Assembly (NCBI RefSeq): GCF_002575655.3
Contig: NC_053039.3
Coordinates: forward strand, 222,227,622-222,291,621
DNA from: Aegilops tauschii subsp. strangulata
Lineage: Eukaryota > Streptophyta > Magnoliopsida > Poales > Poaceae
Reading direction: 5' to 3'
Length of the DNA stretch: 64,000 bases
Below, one piece after another: positions 12,301 to 24,719 of the stretch. Each line of letters opens with the position of its first letter. Positions within the stretch are counted from its first letter, which is position 1. Below the pieces are notes generated by a model. The model was not told the origin of the DNA, did no database searches, and saw nothing but the letters and a program-made list of their open reading frames with translations. Made by a program: the position numbers and the translations under genes.

Positions 12301-13142
12301 CGATGACGAGCCTAAGTGGCGTACCTGCTCGATTTAAGGCACGTAGGTGAAGGTGATGAGGTTGGGGAGGCTCCTGGCCACCTTGTAGCAGCTCGGGGAA
12401 GCCTCGGAGAACGGCAACGACGACGCGGCGGCGGTGGGGGTCTCGGGCGGCTACTGTAGTGGAGCAGAGCGAGGTGAGGAGGAGAGATGTGAGGTCCAGA
12501 GGGGCGGTTGGGCTCGATCTAGGGTTCGTGGGCGACGTAGTTATAAACCCTGGGAGGCAACATGGAGGGCATCCACGGCCATGGACGTCGTGGATGTGCG
12601 CCACACACACCCTCTGTTCCTGTAGCGGGAGGTAGGGGAAGGTTTTGGTGGGCTGGGCCGTGTGTCCACTTATGGCCCAGTGGCACCTTAGTTTAGGTCC
12701 ATTTCGCTTTTACCCTTTTCTTTGTATTTTCAGATCCTATTTTGTATTAGGTTGGGCCATCAAATGATTTTTGTTATATATGAAATTTGCCATACAATTA
12801 CTACGTAATATTTGTGAAAGCCACAAAAAGTTTGGAGCTTAACTAAACTCATTTGAATTTTGCTTAAATACAAATGGATTAAAAAGGCTGTTTTGGGCAC
12901 TATTTTAACTAAGCTAGGGGCAATTTAATATTCTAGATAATATTAGATTATTTATGAAAATTAGTTAGTGAATTATTGCAACCCAGCAAACATTTTTTAC
13001 CGTTTGCAGAAATAATAATTTGACTTTCTTTTCAATTTGAATTTGAATTCGGTTTGGATCAAAGTGAGGTTTAGAAATTTAATTGGGATGACATGGCACC
13101 ATTAGTGTGTGGTTACTGTAGCTTAACTACCGGGGCGTTACA
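9390..13142 (-). repeat. 3' LTR of the LARD-like element
   Basis: A 3753-bp LTR (TG...CA). In element orientation it starts TGTAACGCCCCGGTAGTTAAG at 13142. A TATA-like TTTATAA (minus) lies near 12541-12548, about 600 bp into the LTR, so most of the LTR would be R/U5. GC-rich open frames at 11921-12610 (minus) recur in the other LTR but have no recognised domain. Confidence 0.9.
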
Positions 13143-16100
13143 AATCTCCTCCACTACAAGAAATCTCGTCCCTAGATTTAAGGGGTGGTGTAAGGGGGGG
13201 GGAGACTAGGTTACGCAATTTCTAACGATTCTTCACAATCTAGGTTGCTCTTCTCGAAGAGGTTGATCCATTACGTCGACGTCTTCATTTCTCTGCTTCA
13301 GGTCATCATGATGAAGTCGTCTTCCTTTTTTTTTTGAAGTCTTCATCGTACTTACGGTAATGAAAAAGGGTAGATTCGGAAGAACAAACCTCTACAAGGT
13401 TGCTCATCTGGTAGATAACATCGGGGAAGGTGGCAGAAAGTAACTCTCGAATTGAAACTTAAGAAAATATCGAGAGCAAAGTAATAAGGTACCATGAGAA
13501 GTTTCGAGCGGACAGGCAATCGTTCGATGCCTGAAATGGAGTGTGAAAGGGGTTTAGAGCAATGGGAATAAGCATTGTGTCTGATACCAGAATTGATGAT
13601 CTCTCAAAAGGTGGCTCGTGAATTACATATGAGGCCATGCGCGAGGAATAACTTCGGGAACAAAGGAGGTGTACAGGAGAGTCAAGTTTCGATCCTGTGG
13701 GACTGTGCGTTATGGGCCCACCATGTGGGATAAGGTGGAAAGGGCGGTGACTTCTTGCACGAACATGTAAGTAAGGCATGTCAGAGGATAGCCTATCAGT
13801 TATGTCAGCGTCAACATCGGTACCAAGGGCGAGGGACGAAGAGAACCATTTTCCTAGTCGTTGAACGAGGCGGACCATTAGGAAAAGTTCTCGTCCATCC
13901 GTGGCTACCGAAATGTCATCAACAATAGTAACAGGGTCCTACTGACGGAGTTGTACAACCGAGGTGTTTACATAAGCATGGAAACACTACTGCTTATATC
14001 ATATAAATCACAAGAAAGGTTAAACAAAACAATGGAAAGGAAAAGGTGATCATCAGATTAAATAGAACAATGGAATGGAAAATGTGTTTAAACACATTAT
14101 TCAGGGGTATATCCTTCCCAAGGACAAGCAGAGCATGATATCCATGACAGGGTATAACGTACAGAATCCTTTAGGAAAGGGGAGAGAAATTTCAAGACAT
14201 TACCCATACAACAGTGTTTGGATAATTTGATAAAGAAAATTTAGCATTTTGCTTCAAATGTTCTTATTGCAAATCGGAGTACCACATACATGCTTCGAGG
14301 TAGCATTGACATGGTCTTCAAGCAAAGGTCGGACTTTGGATACTCAAAGGATTCATCAGGAACAACTTATTGAATAAGTCTTTCAATTTCCTCATGGAAG
14401 AATGGTTAACATTGCTAAAAGGAAGAACTATAACAATAGACCCTCCAGCCAGGTGTGCTAGGCATGACATCACCTTACTGGGTCATATAAGGACCAATGT
14501 TATAACTCTTGGAAAATGCGTCCCAACCATCATATGTGACCGAGATTCATATCTGATTGGTGTTAGGATACCTCAGACTCAGGATGCCTAAGAAGAAAAG
14601 ATGCAACACAATTGACGAGATGACATAGTAAGATCCTCGGGAAATGAACTATGTAAGCAAGTTCCGAAACAAGAGTCCAACATTAAACCAAGGAGAGGAT
14701 GAGGAGGTGGCTGACGGACTCAACGACATATCATCGAGATTTCCAAAAAGATGGATTTCCACAATTATGTGAACAAGGAGATAACAATTGTCATATCAAA
14801 CGATATAATGATGTATGCTCGAGGAAAAACATACACAATTAAACAATGATAAAAAGGTGCACCCGAAAATCTGGACTAGGTAACACGATAAATGTTAGAA
14901 TGATGATTCAATAAGCAACAGACTTAGAATGAAACTATCGACCATAAACTTCAAAGCAATAAGGTTACTAGAAGTTTTAAATTTACACATCACAGACCAT
15001 TTGTCGGCATTCCGGTTAGAAACAACACGGACACCAAGAAAAGAATGGTGATGGTAATAAGTATTACTTGTATCAAGAATTCTTAAGGGGTGGTGAAATT
15101 CCCATGACATTCTTGACATAAAAGATGGTAATACTCCAAGGTAAAGAAGAAAAGATGCTGGATAGCAAGGAACTCAAGGTATAAAACAAAACACGAACAA
15201 GTTTGTGTTGGAGGGAAGTCAATAAAGTGGTCGATGATAACACAAATCATCAAGGGCAAGGATGGTATTTCTCATCATGAACTCAATTGATATCCTGGAA
15301 GAGCTCGGAATGCTGATGATGATCACGACACATTTGTCGAGAGATTTCATGAAGATGTAATCAATCGGTGATGACATCTAGTCAAACGAATGACAAGCGG
15401 AAGGTTATTGGAACCATGGTTACGACACAAACTCGAAATCAAGCGCGCGGTTCAAGTCGGTTCAAGGTGAAATGATATGATGAGGAAAATCGACGTAAGC
15501 TTAGCTCATCGTCGAAAATTGTGCTCCGTGAAGAAGGACCAGGTAGCACAGTTAAAATTTAGCACAATGATGATATAGCCGATCAGGCTAGGGATGACTT
15601 AAATGATTATTAACTCGTAAGCAACAACAATTACTTAAGAGTTATTGAATCAGAGTGCGGAATCGATTCATTTATCGGTGTACTCGGTTGACGACAACCC
15701 AGAACCCAGGAAAATTGGATTCGGTGAGAAATAATAGTTGATGAAGAACCCATAAGAAGTTATGCAGTTCTGTGATATTCTCGAGATACCAGTGTGTAAT
15801 ACTCAACGGTAGATCAAAGTAAATGTGGGACTGATGTATTGATCCATAGAAGACAAGTGCTTAAACTTGCCCGAGAAATGGGATCAAAGAAGAACATATG
15901 GTCGGATCCACGATTGCAAAGGATCAATTCACCGATACCTAAGGATATTATATCAAGGAAATAGTTATTATTGCAAGAAGCTTCCATGATAGGATGTACA
16001 TCGTGTCCATGGGCATGAACACAAAGGTTCAAGGTCGACTCCCACTTCTTCAATGCATAACCGTCCATTCGCCTCTCATATTTTGATAATGACATTAGTT

Positions 16101-17364
16101 GTCGAAAGTTTTACCTGGTGCAATACCAGATAAGTATGACCCGCGAAATCTTTCGGGTTCACACAAATTAGGGAAGGCGTTGGTTCAACCCATCAGGGTA
16201 TCTTCGGAACATATACCACAAACTTCGGAGTAAATAATACAAGCTCGAAAGTAGAGCATGGTTAACAAAGCAGAGGATACAATTGACCAAAGGCATTATA
16301 TACCCGTGGAAAGGCTCACAAGGTTATTGAATATGAAGGACAATGTCGGATAATAATCCAACAAGGATCTGGTGGTCCACAAGGGATCTGATGTGAGTAT
16401 CGGTACTCAACCAGAAGAAGAAGAATACAAGGAGATCTGAAGATAAAAGCAATTCACTAATTGAAAGCTCAATTGCAAAGGAATTATGAATTCCAAGTCG
16501 AGGGATCAGAAGCAATGCTCTGATTAAGAATGGATAAGTTGAATAGACTTAGGGGTACCTTCGACGACAACTTGATTGGTCGAAGACCAGCTCATGTTCA
16601 AATGACATCTGAGACAAAAAAATGAATTCTAGGATTCGTCTGAGGATTGCAAGTAATCGCAACATATTTCATCAACGGACTCAAAATCATAATGACAAAG
16701 GATGCCAATAAGATTACTAGACTTATGGGGTTAACCATAATGCAAGTAAGTAAGAATTTCAAGAACAATGGACTGTTGAGGATTTTTGAAAGATCGAATA
16801 GTAGTTTCAAGACTTTTGTGAAACACATGAACAATTGGGGATGACAGGATACTCGATAAGGGCGAGAAATTATCCGTAGAGGTATTCAGGTGGAAAGGAA
16901 CTGCAAGGCAGTAGGCACAAGGATTCTCGGAACAACAACGAGTATTTGGAGGTAACTTGTAATAGCAAGAGCAACTGGGGACTAATGTAAGAATGACAAG
17001 TGCATGTAGTTATCTATAGGGGTTGACGGTGGAAGGGTAATTGCAAACGCGATGAACACAAGTTCTCGGGATAACATCGGAGAGTATCATCGGGGTCTTC
17101 TAATGAATTAGGCCATCATCTGGAATGAAGGGGCTCACCGGGAGGAAGTAGTTACGAGATCCTAGTTTTAGAGTTAGAAAAATCATTTAACCCGAATGAA
17201 AGAGATATCAGAGTCCCAGAGTATAGATCCTAATACCACCCAATGGCGACGTGGGCCCGTAAGACACACAGCCATGTTAGTAAAAGTTTTGTAATGTCTA
17301 GACTCGACTTTGGCCAAGGAGTGGGAAGGGGGATTGCTACAGGCAGTCGGCTCAGATACCAACT
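13143..17364 (-). other. internal region of the LARD-like element, no coding domain seen
   Basis: This 4222-bp interior lies between the two LTRs. On the minus strand the end next to the 3' LTR reads GGGACGAGATTTCTTGTAG and then a purine-rich tract, as at the end of chromovirus-like Gypsy internal regions. Frames on both strands are short and lack gag zinc-knuckle, protease, RT or integrase motifs. It could be a decayed or replaced coding region. Confidence 0.7.
17349..17361 (-). other. primer-binding site of the LARD-like element
   Basis: On the minus strand TGGTATCTGAGCC begins just inside the right LTR. It differs by one base from TGGTATCAGAGCC, the usual plant initiator-Met tRNA primer site. 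This fixes the element's orientation. Confidence 0.8.
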
Positions 17365-20300
17365 TGTGACGCCCCCGATTCAATCGTACACTAATCATGC
17401 ACGCAAACGTGTACGATCAAGATCAGGGACTCACGGGAAGATATCACAACACAACTCTAAAAACATAAATAAGTCATACAAGCATCATAATACAAGCCAG
17501 GTGCCTCGAGGGCTCGAATACAAGTGCTCGATCATAGACGAGTCAGCGGAAGCAACAATATCTGAGTACAGACATAAGTTAAACAAGTTTGCCTTAAGAA
17601 GGCTAGCACAAACTGGGATACAGATCGAAAGAGGCGCAAGCCTCCTGCCTGGGATCCTCCTAAACTACTCCTGGTCGTCGGCGACACGTAGTAGTAGGCA
17701 CCTCCGGTGTAGTAGGAGTCATCGTCGACGGTGGCGTCTAGCTCTTGGGCTCCAGCATCTGGTTGCGACAACCAGGTAGAATGGAAAAGGGGAAAAGGGG
17801 GAGAAAAGCAACCGTGAGTACTCATCCAAAGTACTCGCAAGCAAGGAGCTACACTACAGATGCATGGGTATATGTGTAAAGGGACATATCGGTGGACTGA
17901 ACTGCAGAATGCCAGAATAAGAGGGGGATAGCTAATCCCGTCGAAGACTACGCTTCTGGCCACCTCCATCTTGCAGCATGTAGAAGAGAGTAGATGGTAA
18001 GTTCACCAAGTAGCATCGCATAGCATAATTCTACCCGGCGATCCCCTCCTCGTTGCCCTGTTAGAGAGTGATCACCGGGTTATATCTGGCACTTGGAAGG
18101 GTGTGTTTTATCAAGTATCTGTTTCTAGTTGTCATAAGGTCAAGGTACAACTCTGGGTCGCCTGTTACCGTGGACACGGCTATTCGAATAGATCAACTTC
18201 CCTGCAGGGGTGCACCATATTACCCGACACGCTCGATCCCTCTGGCCGGGCACACTTTCCTGGGTTATGTCCGGCCTCGGGTACGTCGCAGCCCCACCTA
18301 GGCTCAACAGAGAGGTCAGCACACCGGTCTAAATCCTATGCACGCAGAGGTCTGAGCCCATCGCCCATTGCACACCTGCACGTTGCGTACGCGGCCGGAA
18401 GCAGACCTAGCCCCCTTAATACAAGCGCGAGCTTACGGTCCAATATGGCGTGCGCCGCTCAGTCGCTGACGTCAAAAAGAGCTTCGGCTGATACCACGAC
18501 GTCGGTTGCCCATATCTTGTCCCACGTGGCGGTTAGTGCGTATAAGGTCAACGACCCAACTCAGATCAAATACCAAGATCTCGATAAGCGTGTTAATTGA
18601 AGTATCCGCGAACGCCGACCAGGGCCAGGCCCACCTCTCTCCTAGGTGGTCTCAACCTGCCCTGTCGCTCCGCCACAAAGTAACAGTCGGGGGCCGTCGG
18701 GAACCCAGGCTCACCTCTACCGGGATGGAGCCACCTGCCCCTTCAGCCCCCATCTCCGAACAGTATCATAAGTAATGTAACAGTATAAAGTATATAGCAT
18801 ATGCCCATGATCACCTCGCGAAGTGATCACGGCCCAGTAGTATAGCATGGCAGACGGACAAGAATGTAGGGCCATCGATGGAATACTAGCATCCTAAACT
18901 AAGCATGTAGGATTGCAGGTAAAGGTAACAACAGTAGTAGCAAGGATAGGCTATGCATCAGGATAGGATTAACGGAAAGCAGTAACATGCTACACTACTC
19001 TAATGCAAGCAGTAGAGAGAAGAATAGGTGATATCTGGTGATCAAGGGGGGGGGGCTTGCCTGGTTGCTCTGGCAAGATGGGGGGTGGTCGTCGATGTAG
19101 TCGATCTCGGGGGTATCGGCAGCGGTCTCGGGGTCTACCAGAAAGAAGTAACGGATGGGGAACACAATATATAACAGAGCAATCAAAGCATCACAAAGCA
19201 TAACAGGGCAAAACGCGGTGCTAGGTGTGCCCTAACGCGGTATGAGGTGATACCGACGAAGGGGAAAACAACCGGGAAAGTATCCCCGGTGTTACGCGTT
19301 CTCGGACAAATGCACTTGAGGGGGAAAGTCGCGTGTTCGCTATGCTAGGGATGTGAGGCGGACGAAACGGGCTGCGTATCCGGATTCGTCTCGTCGTTCT
19401 GAGCAACTTTCATGTACAAAGTATTTTCATCCAAGCTACGATTTATTTTATATTAAATTTCAAAGTTTTAATTAATTTTCCAATATTATTATTATTTTAA
19501 TTAAACCGAATTGACCAAGTCAGTTTGACTGGTCAAAGTGAACAGTACAGTGGGTCCCTCTTGCCATTGACTTAGATATATTTTTGTTCAGCTTAGTATT
19601 TAGTTTAACAGCGGGTCCACATGTCATATGCTAGCTATTATCCTAACTATTAATTAGACTAAGCAAGCACTTAATTATGGGCTTAATTATCCCTAAGCTA
19701 GCCAGCTACACACACTGCTGCTCACACACACATGCAGTACGCACACACGGTGCACACACTCACACACAGCTCGGCCATGGCTGGCCGTAGTAGTGGCGGC
19801 AGCGTGCGCCGGCATCGACGAACAGTAGCAGTTTGTAGGCAAGCGCAGCAACACCTAGCGATAGCAGCAACTAAGCAGCGCAAGCAGCTTAGCAGGAGCA
19901 GAGCAGCAGCAGTTCGCTAGGAGGAGCAGCAGATACGCGGGCGCGCGTGCACGCGCGAGGCGCGGCCTGAGGACGGCCAGCGCGCGACCAGGGGGCGGGG
20001 CGGGGCGCACATGGGGCGACCATGGTGCGAGGTGTAGGCGCCGCAGGGCACGCCGTGATCGCGGCCAACGGCTGGAGCCTGGGGTGGCGTGGGGCGGCGA
20101 CAAACAACGTCGGGGAGAGGGGCAAAAAGGGGGAACAGGCGGAGGCTCACCCCGGGGAGGCCGTGGACGAGCTCGGTGAGGCCGGGAGGCGCCGACGGTG
20201 GAGATCGACGGAGATGACCGCGATGGCCGTGTAGTGGAGGAAGTGGCGATGACGAGCCTAAGTGGCATTCCTGCTAGATTTGAGGTGCGTAGGTGAAGGT

Positions 20301-21091
20301 GACGAGGTTGGGGAGGCTCCTGGCCACCTTGTAGCAGCTCGGGGAAGCCTCGGAGAATGGCAACGACGACGCGACAGCGACGGGGGTCTCGAGCGGCTAC
20401 TGTAGTGGAGCAGAGCATGGTGAGGAGGAGAGATGTGAGGTCCAGAGGGGGGGGGGTTGGGCTCGATCTAGGGTTCGTGGGCGACGTAGTTATAAGCCCA
20501 GGGAGGCGACGTGGAGGGCATCCACGGCCATGGCCGTCGTGGATGTGCGCCACACACACCCTCTGTTCCTGTAGCTGGAGGTAGGGGAAGGTTTTGGTGG
20601 GCTGGGCTGTGTGGCCACTTATGGCCCAGTGGCACCTTAGTTTAGGTCCATTTCGCTTTTACCCTTTTCTTTGTATTTTCAGATCCTATTTTGTATTAGG
20701 TTGGGCCATCAAATGATTTTTGTTATATATGAAATTTGCCATACAATTACTACGTAATATTTGTGAAAGCCACAAAAAGTTTGGAGCTTAACTAAACTCA
20801 TTTCATTTTGCTTAAATACAAATGGATTAAAAAGGCTATTTTGGGCACTATTTTAACTAAGCTAGGGGCAATTTAATATTCCAGATAATATTGGATTATT
20901 TCTGAAAATTAGTTATTTAATTATTGCAACCCAACAAACATTTCTTTACCGTTTGCAGAAATAATAATTTGACTTTCTTTTCAATTTGAATTTGAATTCG
21001 GTTTGGATCAAAGTGAGGTTTGGAAATTTAATTGGGATGACATGGCACCATTAGTGTGTGGTTACTGTAGCTTAACTACCGGGGCGTTACA
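17365..21091 (-). repeat. 5' LTR of the LARD-like element
   Basis: A 3727-bp LTR, collinear with 9390-13142 with small indels and mostly transition differences. It carries the counterpart TATA-like motif near 20490 and a counterpart GC-rich antisense frame at 19855-20559. Confidence 0.9.
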
Positions 21092-22084
21092 TAAGCTTCT
21101 GTCACTCTCGCAACCCATCGTCTAATAACTACTCCACAATGCATTCCATTAGGCCCAAATATGTTGAAGTGTCATGTAGTGACATTCACATGACACCACT
21201 TAGGGAATCACAACATACATACTATCAAAATATCGAACACATATCAAGTTCATATGATTACTTGCAACATTATTTCTCCCGTGACCTCAAGAACAAAATT
21301 AACTACTCACAAATGATAATCATGCTCAAGATCAGAGGGGTATTAAATAGCATATTGGATCTGAACATATAATCTTCCACCAAATAAACCATATAGTAAT
21401 CAACTACAAGATGTAATCAACACTAGCTACTAGTCACCCACAAGCACCAATCTGTAGTTCCGGTACAAAGATTGAACACAAGAGATGAACTAGGGTTTGA
21501 GATGAGATGGTGTTGTTGAAGATATTAATGGATATTGCTCTCCCCAAGATGGGAGAGTCATTGGTGATGATGATTTCCCCCTCTGGGAGGGAAATTCCCC
21601 CGGCAGAATCACTCCACTGGAGGGCAAAAGTGCTCCTGCCCAAGTTCCGCCTCGAGACAGCGGCGCTCTGTCCCGAAAGTCCTCTCTCTATTTTTTCTAG
21701 GTCAAAATTACTTATATACCAGAAGATGGGCACCAGAGGTGGGCCTGGGTGAGCACAACCCACCAGGGCGCGCCTGGGCTCCCTGGCGCGCCCAGGTGGG
21801 TTGTGCCCACCTGGTGGGCCCCCTCTAGTACTTATTGGCTCCAATATTCCTCTTATATTCCATAAAAAATCTCCGTAAAGTTTCAGCTTGTTTGGAGTTG
21901 TGCAGAATAGGTAGCCTGACGTAGCTTTTCCAGGTCCAGATTTCCCGCTACCGGAATTTTCCCTCTTTGTGTGTACCTTGCATATTATGAGAGAAAAGGC
22001 ATTAGAATTACTCCAAATAGCATTATTATGCATAAAAACATCATAAATAACACTAGGAAAACATGATGCAAAATGGATGTATCA

Positions 22085-22504
22085 ACGTGGCATCGGAAGG
22101 GTGTGATAGCTGACTCTGGCAAAATAATTGACTACCATGTTGGCATACATGAGCACGGGGCCCACTTGTCAGCATGCTGGACGAAGGAAGGAACGCAAGG
22201 CAAAATGGAGCGCGGAAGGGTGCGAATCGATTGGCTCACGTGTGATGACCACTGGAGTAATCCACTCACATTGTACTACGTTAAAAAATCCGTGCAAACA
22301 TGGCCGGTTATACTGTGAGTAGGTGACCGTGCACTTGGCTCTTCGCCTTTTCCAGAAGTCGAACAATGATGATGGTACTACTACAGTATAGATACTTCTG
22401 GCAATCTGACACCGTATGAACTGTTGCACGTCCACCACCTGTATTAAGCGCACTATCATAAATCAAAAGCTTCTCCTCGTCCTACGAGCCACCGTGCGCG
22501 CGTG
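22085..22504. other. unassigned DNA, nothing recognised
   Basis: Balanced composition and no long frame of protein-like character. It may be old low-copy sequence into which the solo LTR inserted. Confidence 0.4.
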
Positions 22505-22792
22505 AGAGCATGGCTAATAATACGGCCAACAATCGGCTATAAGGAGTTGCCATGTCATATATAGCCAACCTTGTAGCCGGCATGTACAAAAGTAAGTTAT
22601 ATATGTGTACTACTTTATTAGTAGTTGGTCCACCTTACAAGCTCACAAAGCGTCTTGGGTCTCGTGCTAGAGCTGGCTACTAAACCAAGAGCCCGCTTCT
22701 CTTCTCTCTCCTCTGCTCTCTCCTCCAACTAAGCAAAGATATAATATTCTAGTCCTTATATCCTGTTTATGTCACCTTATTGTACTTGCTCT
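22505..22792. mobile_element. MITE-like element, unclassified
   Basis: The left end, AGAGCATGGCTAATAATAC, and the inverted right end, AGAGCAAGTACAATAAGG, are imperfect inverted repeats enclosing about 250 bases. The interior phrase GGCTATAAGGAGTTGCCATG is common in wheat MITEs. No clear target duplication was seen, so the superfamily is left open. Confidence 0.5.
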
Positions 22793-22867
22793 GAGCGAGG
22801 GAGAGGTCGTACTAGTAGTAAGAAAAGCTTCTCCTCGTTTGCGAGTTGACAGGACACATCAAAAGTA

Positions 22868-23159
22868 CTCCCTCCGTCTAGGTGTATAAGTCACCTTACG
22901 AAAACCAAATAATCCCAAAACACTTAGGTGTGGTGCATTAACTCCCACCTTGTTTCTTATTTCTTGATAAATCAGCCAAGAAGAGATGTGGGGCGTGCAT
23001 GTTTTCAAGGACTCGAGACTACCAAACACGACATGAAGTGGTTAATTCATTACATGCAATGCTATTAATTAGCAAATAAACATTAAGTTCTCTCATTTTC
23101 CCCTCCTTCTTGGTCATGGTGCACAACCTAAGATGGCTTATTCACCTAGACGGAGGGAG
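22868..23159. mobile_element. Stowaway-type (Tc1/Mariner) MITE
   Basis: Inverted termini CTCCCTCCGTCTAGGTG and CACCTAGACGGAGGGAG match exactly, and a TA dinucleotide lies on each side (22866-22867 and 23160-23161). The 292-bp length and the TATAAGTCACCTTA / AAGATGGCTTATT subterminal symmetry fit the non-autonomous Stowaway class. Confidence 0.92.
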
Positions 23160-23161
23160 TA

Positions 23162-24050
23162 GTGTATTAGTCTCCAAAAAGGGCTGACCATGTCCATGGC
23201 TACCATCCCGTGCTCCGTCATTCAGTGTGTGCATGATTCACGTTCCATTGAGAAAATAATGTTGCGTACGTGCCATCTAATAGAATAGCTTAATTTATAA
23301 AAAAACACGCCACCACGTCATGATCGAACTTTGATTCGTCCACGCGTGGTTCCCATGAACAATTACTACACTCGTCAAATTATCAAGTGAGTTGGCTCTT
23401 CGTACAGAAATGAGCTCACCGTGTACTCGCGCGTGAGTATTAGGGAAAGAGGCAAAGAGCACCTGCGCCGGAGCCTGCACCTCTTCTCTTCGTGCTCGTA
23501 TTCCTTTTTTGGGTGATTCGTGCACATACTCCACCTACGTTCGTGACCGTTGGTGAGTCTCTCCTACTATACTTAGCTCCATTTTCTTGCATGACACGTG
23601 GACCTAGATGCTGGATGTCCCACGTGTCGGCAAAACTTAGAAGAACGCTTTCCGACGACCGAGAAGGAGCAAGAAACCTCGTGGTGGAGCGTCTGGATTC
23701 TTTAATATTTTTATTCAGCGATATAAAATCTACCCAATCTTCTCCACAGTAGACCGAAAGAGTCCGAAACACGGCAGCCAAGTGTAGTTACATCATACAT
23801 GGCCAACCCACGCCATCACCATATTTCTTGGCCTCCGTGCGACACCTGGCTCTAGTAATCCACCAGCCCGTATTGCTTCTCGCTCCTCGTCTCTCTCAAA
23901 GTTTGGCGGGCTGGCGATTTTGCCGTCTATTGAGGTCGGTTAACTCATCACATGTTAGCGACATGCCAAGAGCATTCTAAAAAGTTTACTGTACTCTATT
24001 GTTATGCCAAGAAGAGGAAGCGCTTTGACTGACGGACCAAACGAGACAGG
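23162..24050. other. unassigned, promoter-like low-copy DNA
   Basis: No gene was recognised. 23300-23510 is similar to 26530-26725. A 9-bp inverted repeat, GACACGTGG ... CCACGTGTC (23593-23601 and 23620-23628), contains two CACGTG G-box cores 18 bases apart. Whether it regulates anything cannot be told from sequence alone. Confidence 0.4.
23300..23510. repeat. dispersed duplicate of 26530-26725
   Basis: Shared phrases in the same order: CACGTCA.G.TCGAACTTTG, ACGCGTGGT, GTCAAATTATCA, TTCGTACA.AAATGA, and TGCACCTCTTCT. The copies lie about 3.2 kb apart in direct orientation. Confidence 0.6.
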
Positions 24051-24275
24051 TGTACCGTGCCGTGAGTGGGTCTAGTTTCTCATTTTGAACTTGTTTGGTG
24101 TAGTAGTAACACTTGGTTTTGACTATTGATAAGATTTTATATATGGCCTAATGTAATCTTCGAGGTTGCCTTTGACTATTGATAAGATTTTATATAATTT
24201 GAAAATTATATCATTCAAAGATCCTTTCACATACGAATTTGACAGTATGCTTTGAGCAACTTGCATGTCCTATAC

Positions 24276-24664
24276 TGCTCCTGTTTGGATACTCTAACTT
24301 AGCTAGAGGTTAGACTAACTCATGACTAACCCTAAACTAAATCTAGCCAAAGAGGTGTTTGGATGACAGGGTTAGGTTGACAATAAATGCACTTGATGGA
24401 GAGAGAAAAGTGATTTTCGAGTGGGCCCGAGAGAACTAGCTCCAATTAGCACCACTTGGCTGGCGGGATAGAGAGAGAAAAGTGATTTTTGAGTGGGGCC
24501 TAATGAGAACTAGCTCCAATTAGTACCTCTTGGGTGGGATAGTTTTTTTATTGGGTTGGGTGAAACTTGCTCCAATTTAACCCTCATGTTTGGATACCTT
24601 AGGGCTATTTGAGCCCCAACTAGCTAGCTCAAACTAACTCTAACCCATGGATCCAAACAGGGCC
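24276..24664. mobile_element. PIF/Harbinger-like MITE, nested in another MITE-like sequence
   Basis: The termini, GCTCCTGTTTGGATACTC and (inverted) GGCCCTGTTTGGATCCATG, are imperfect inverted repeats of the CCTGTTTGGAT type common in grass Tourist/Harbinger MITEs. The flanks (TTGACTATTGATAAGATTTT on the left, ACATGGACAGACGGAGTAC on the right) look like the two halves of a Stowaway/Mariner-like element. No exact 3-bp duplication could be fixed. Confidence 0.55.
24399..24542. repeat. 72-bp tandem duplication inside the Harbinger-like MITE
   Basis: GAGAGAGAAAAGTGATTTT begins at 24399 and again at 24471. Both copies continue through GAACTAGCTCCAATTAG to a GGTGGGATA-like end. Confidence 0.8.
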
Positions 24665-24719
24665 AAAGTTAGTCTCGGAAAACGCATTAAGCCCTATATA
24701 CATGGACAGACGGAGTACA

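Larger units (their letters stand above)
9390..21091 (-). mobile_element. complete LARD-like LTR retrotransposon, non-autonomous, minus orientation
   Basis: Two long direct repeats (3753 and 3727 bp) open TGTGACGCCCCCGATTC and close GGGGCGTTACA, and flank 4.2 kb. The 5-bp target duplication TAAGC lies at 9385-9389 and 21092-21096. Orientation is minus: a primer-binding site resembling the initiator-Met tRNA end lies at 17349-17361 next to the right LTR, and a purine-rich tract (minus strand) lies next to the left LTR. The long LTRs and non-coding interior match large retrotransposon derivatives (LARDs). No gag, protease, reverse transcriptase or integrase was recognised, so it would have needed proteins from a relative. 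A hand count over the first 180 bases of the two LTRs gives seven differences, six of them transitions. Confidence 0.9.
8864..22084 (-). mobile_element. Gypsy-family solo LTR (minus), split by a LARD-like element
   Basis: Read on the minus strand, an LTR starts TGATACATCCATTTTGCATC at 22084 and ends GTAGGTCGTCA at 8864. Without the LARD (9390-21091) and one copy of its TAAGC duplication it is about 1.5 kb. It is a diverged relative of the LTR that begins at 29679: both share the phrase around CGAAAGGACTACGATTGATC near the LTR end and the CCCTAGTTTATGC phrase in the middle. No internal domain follows at either side, so it is a solo LTR. The flanking 5 bases do not match (GAGCA on the left, ACGTG on the right), so no target duplication is visible. 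Confidence 0.75.
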
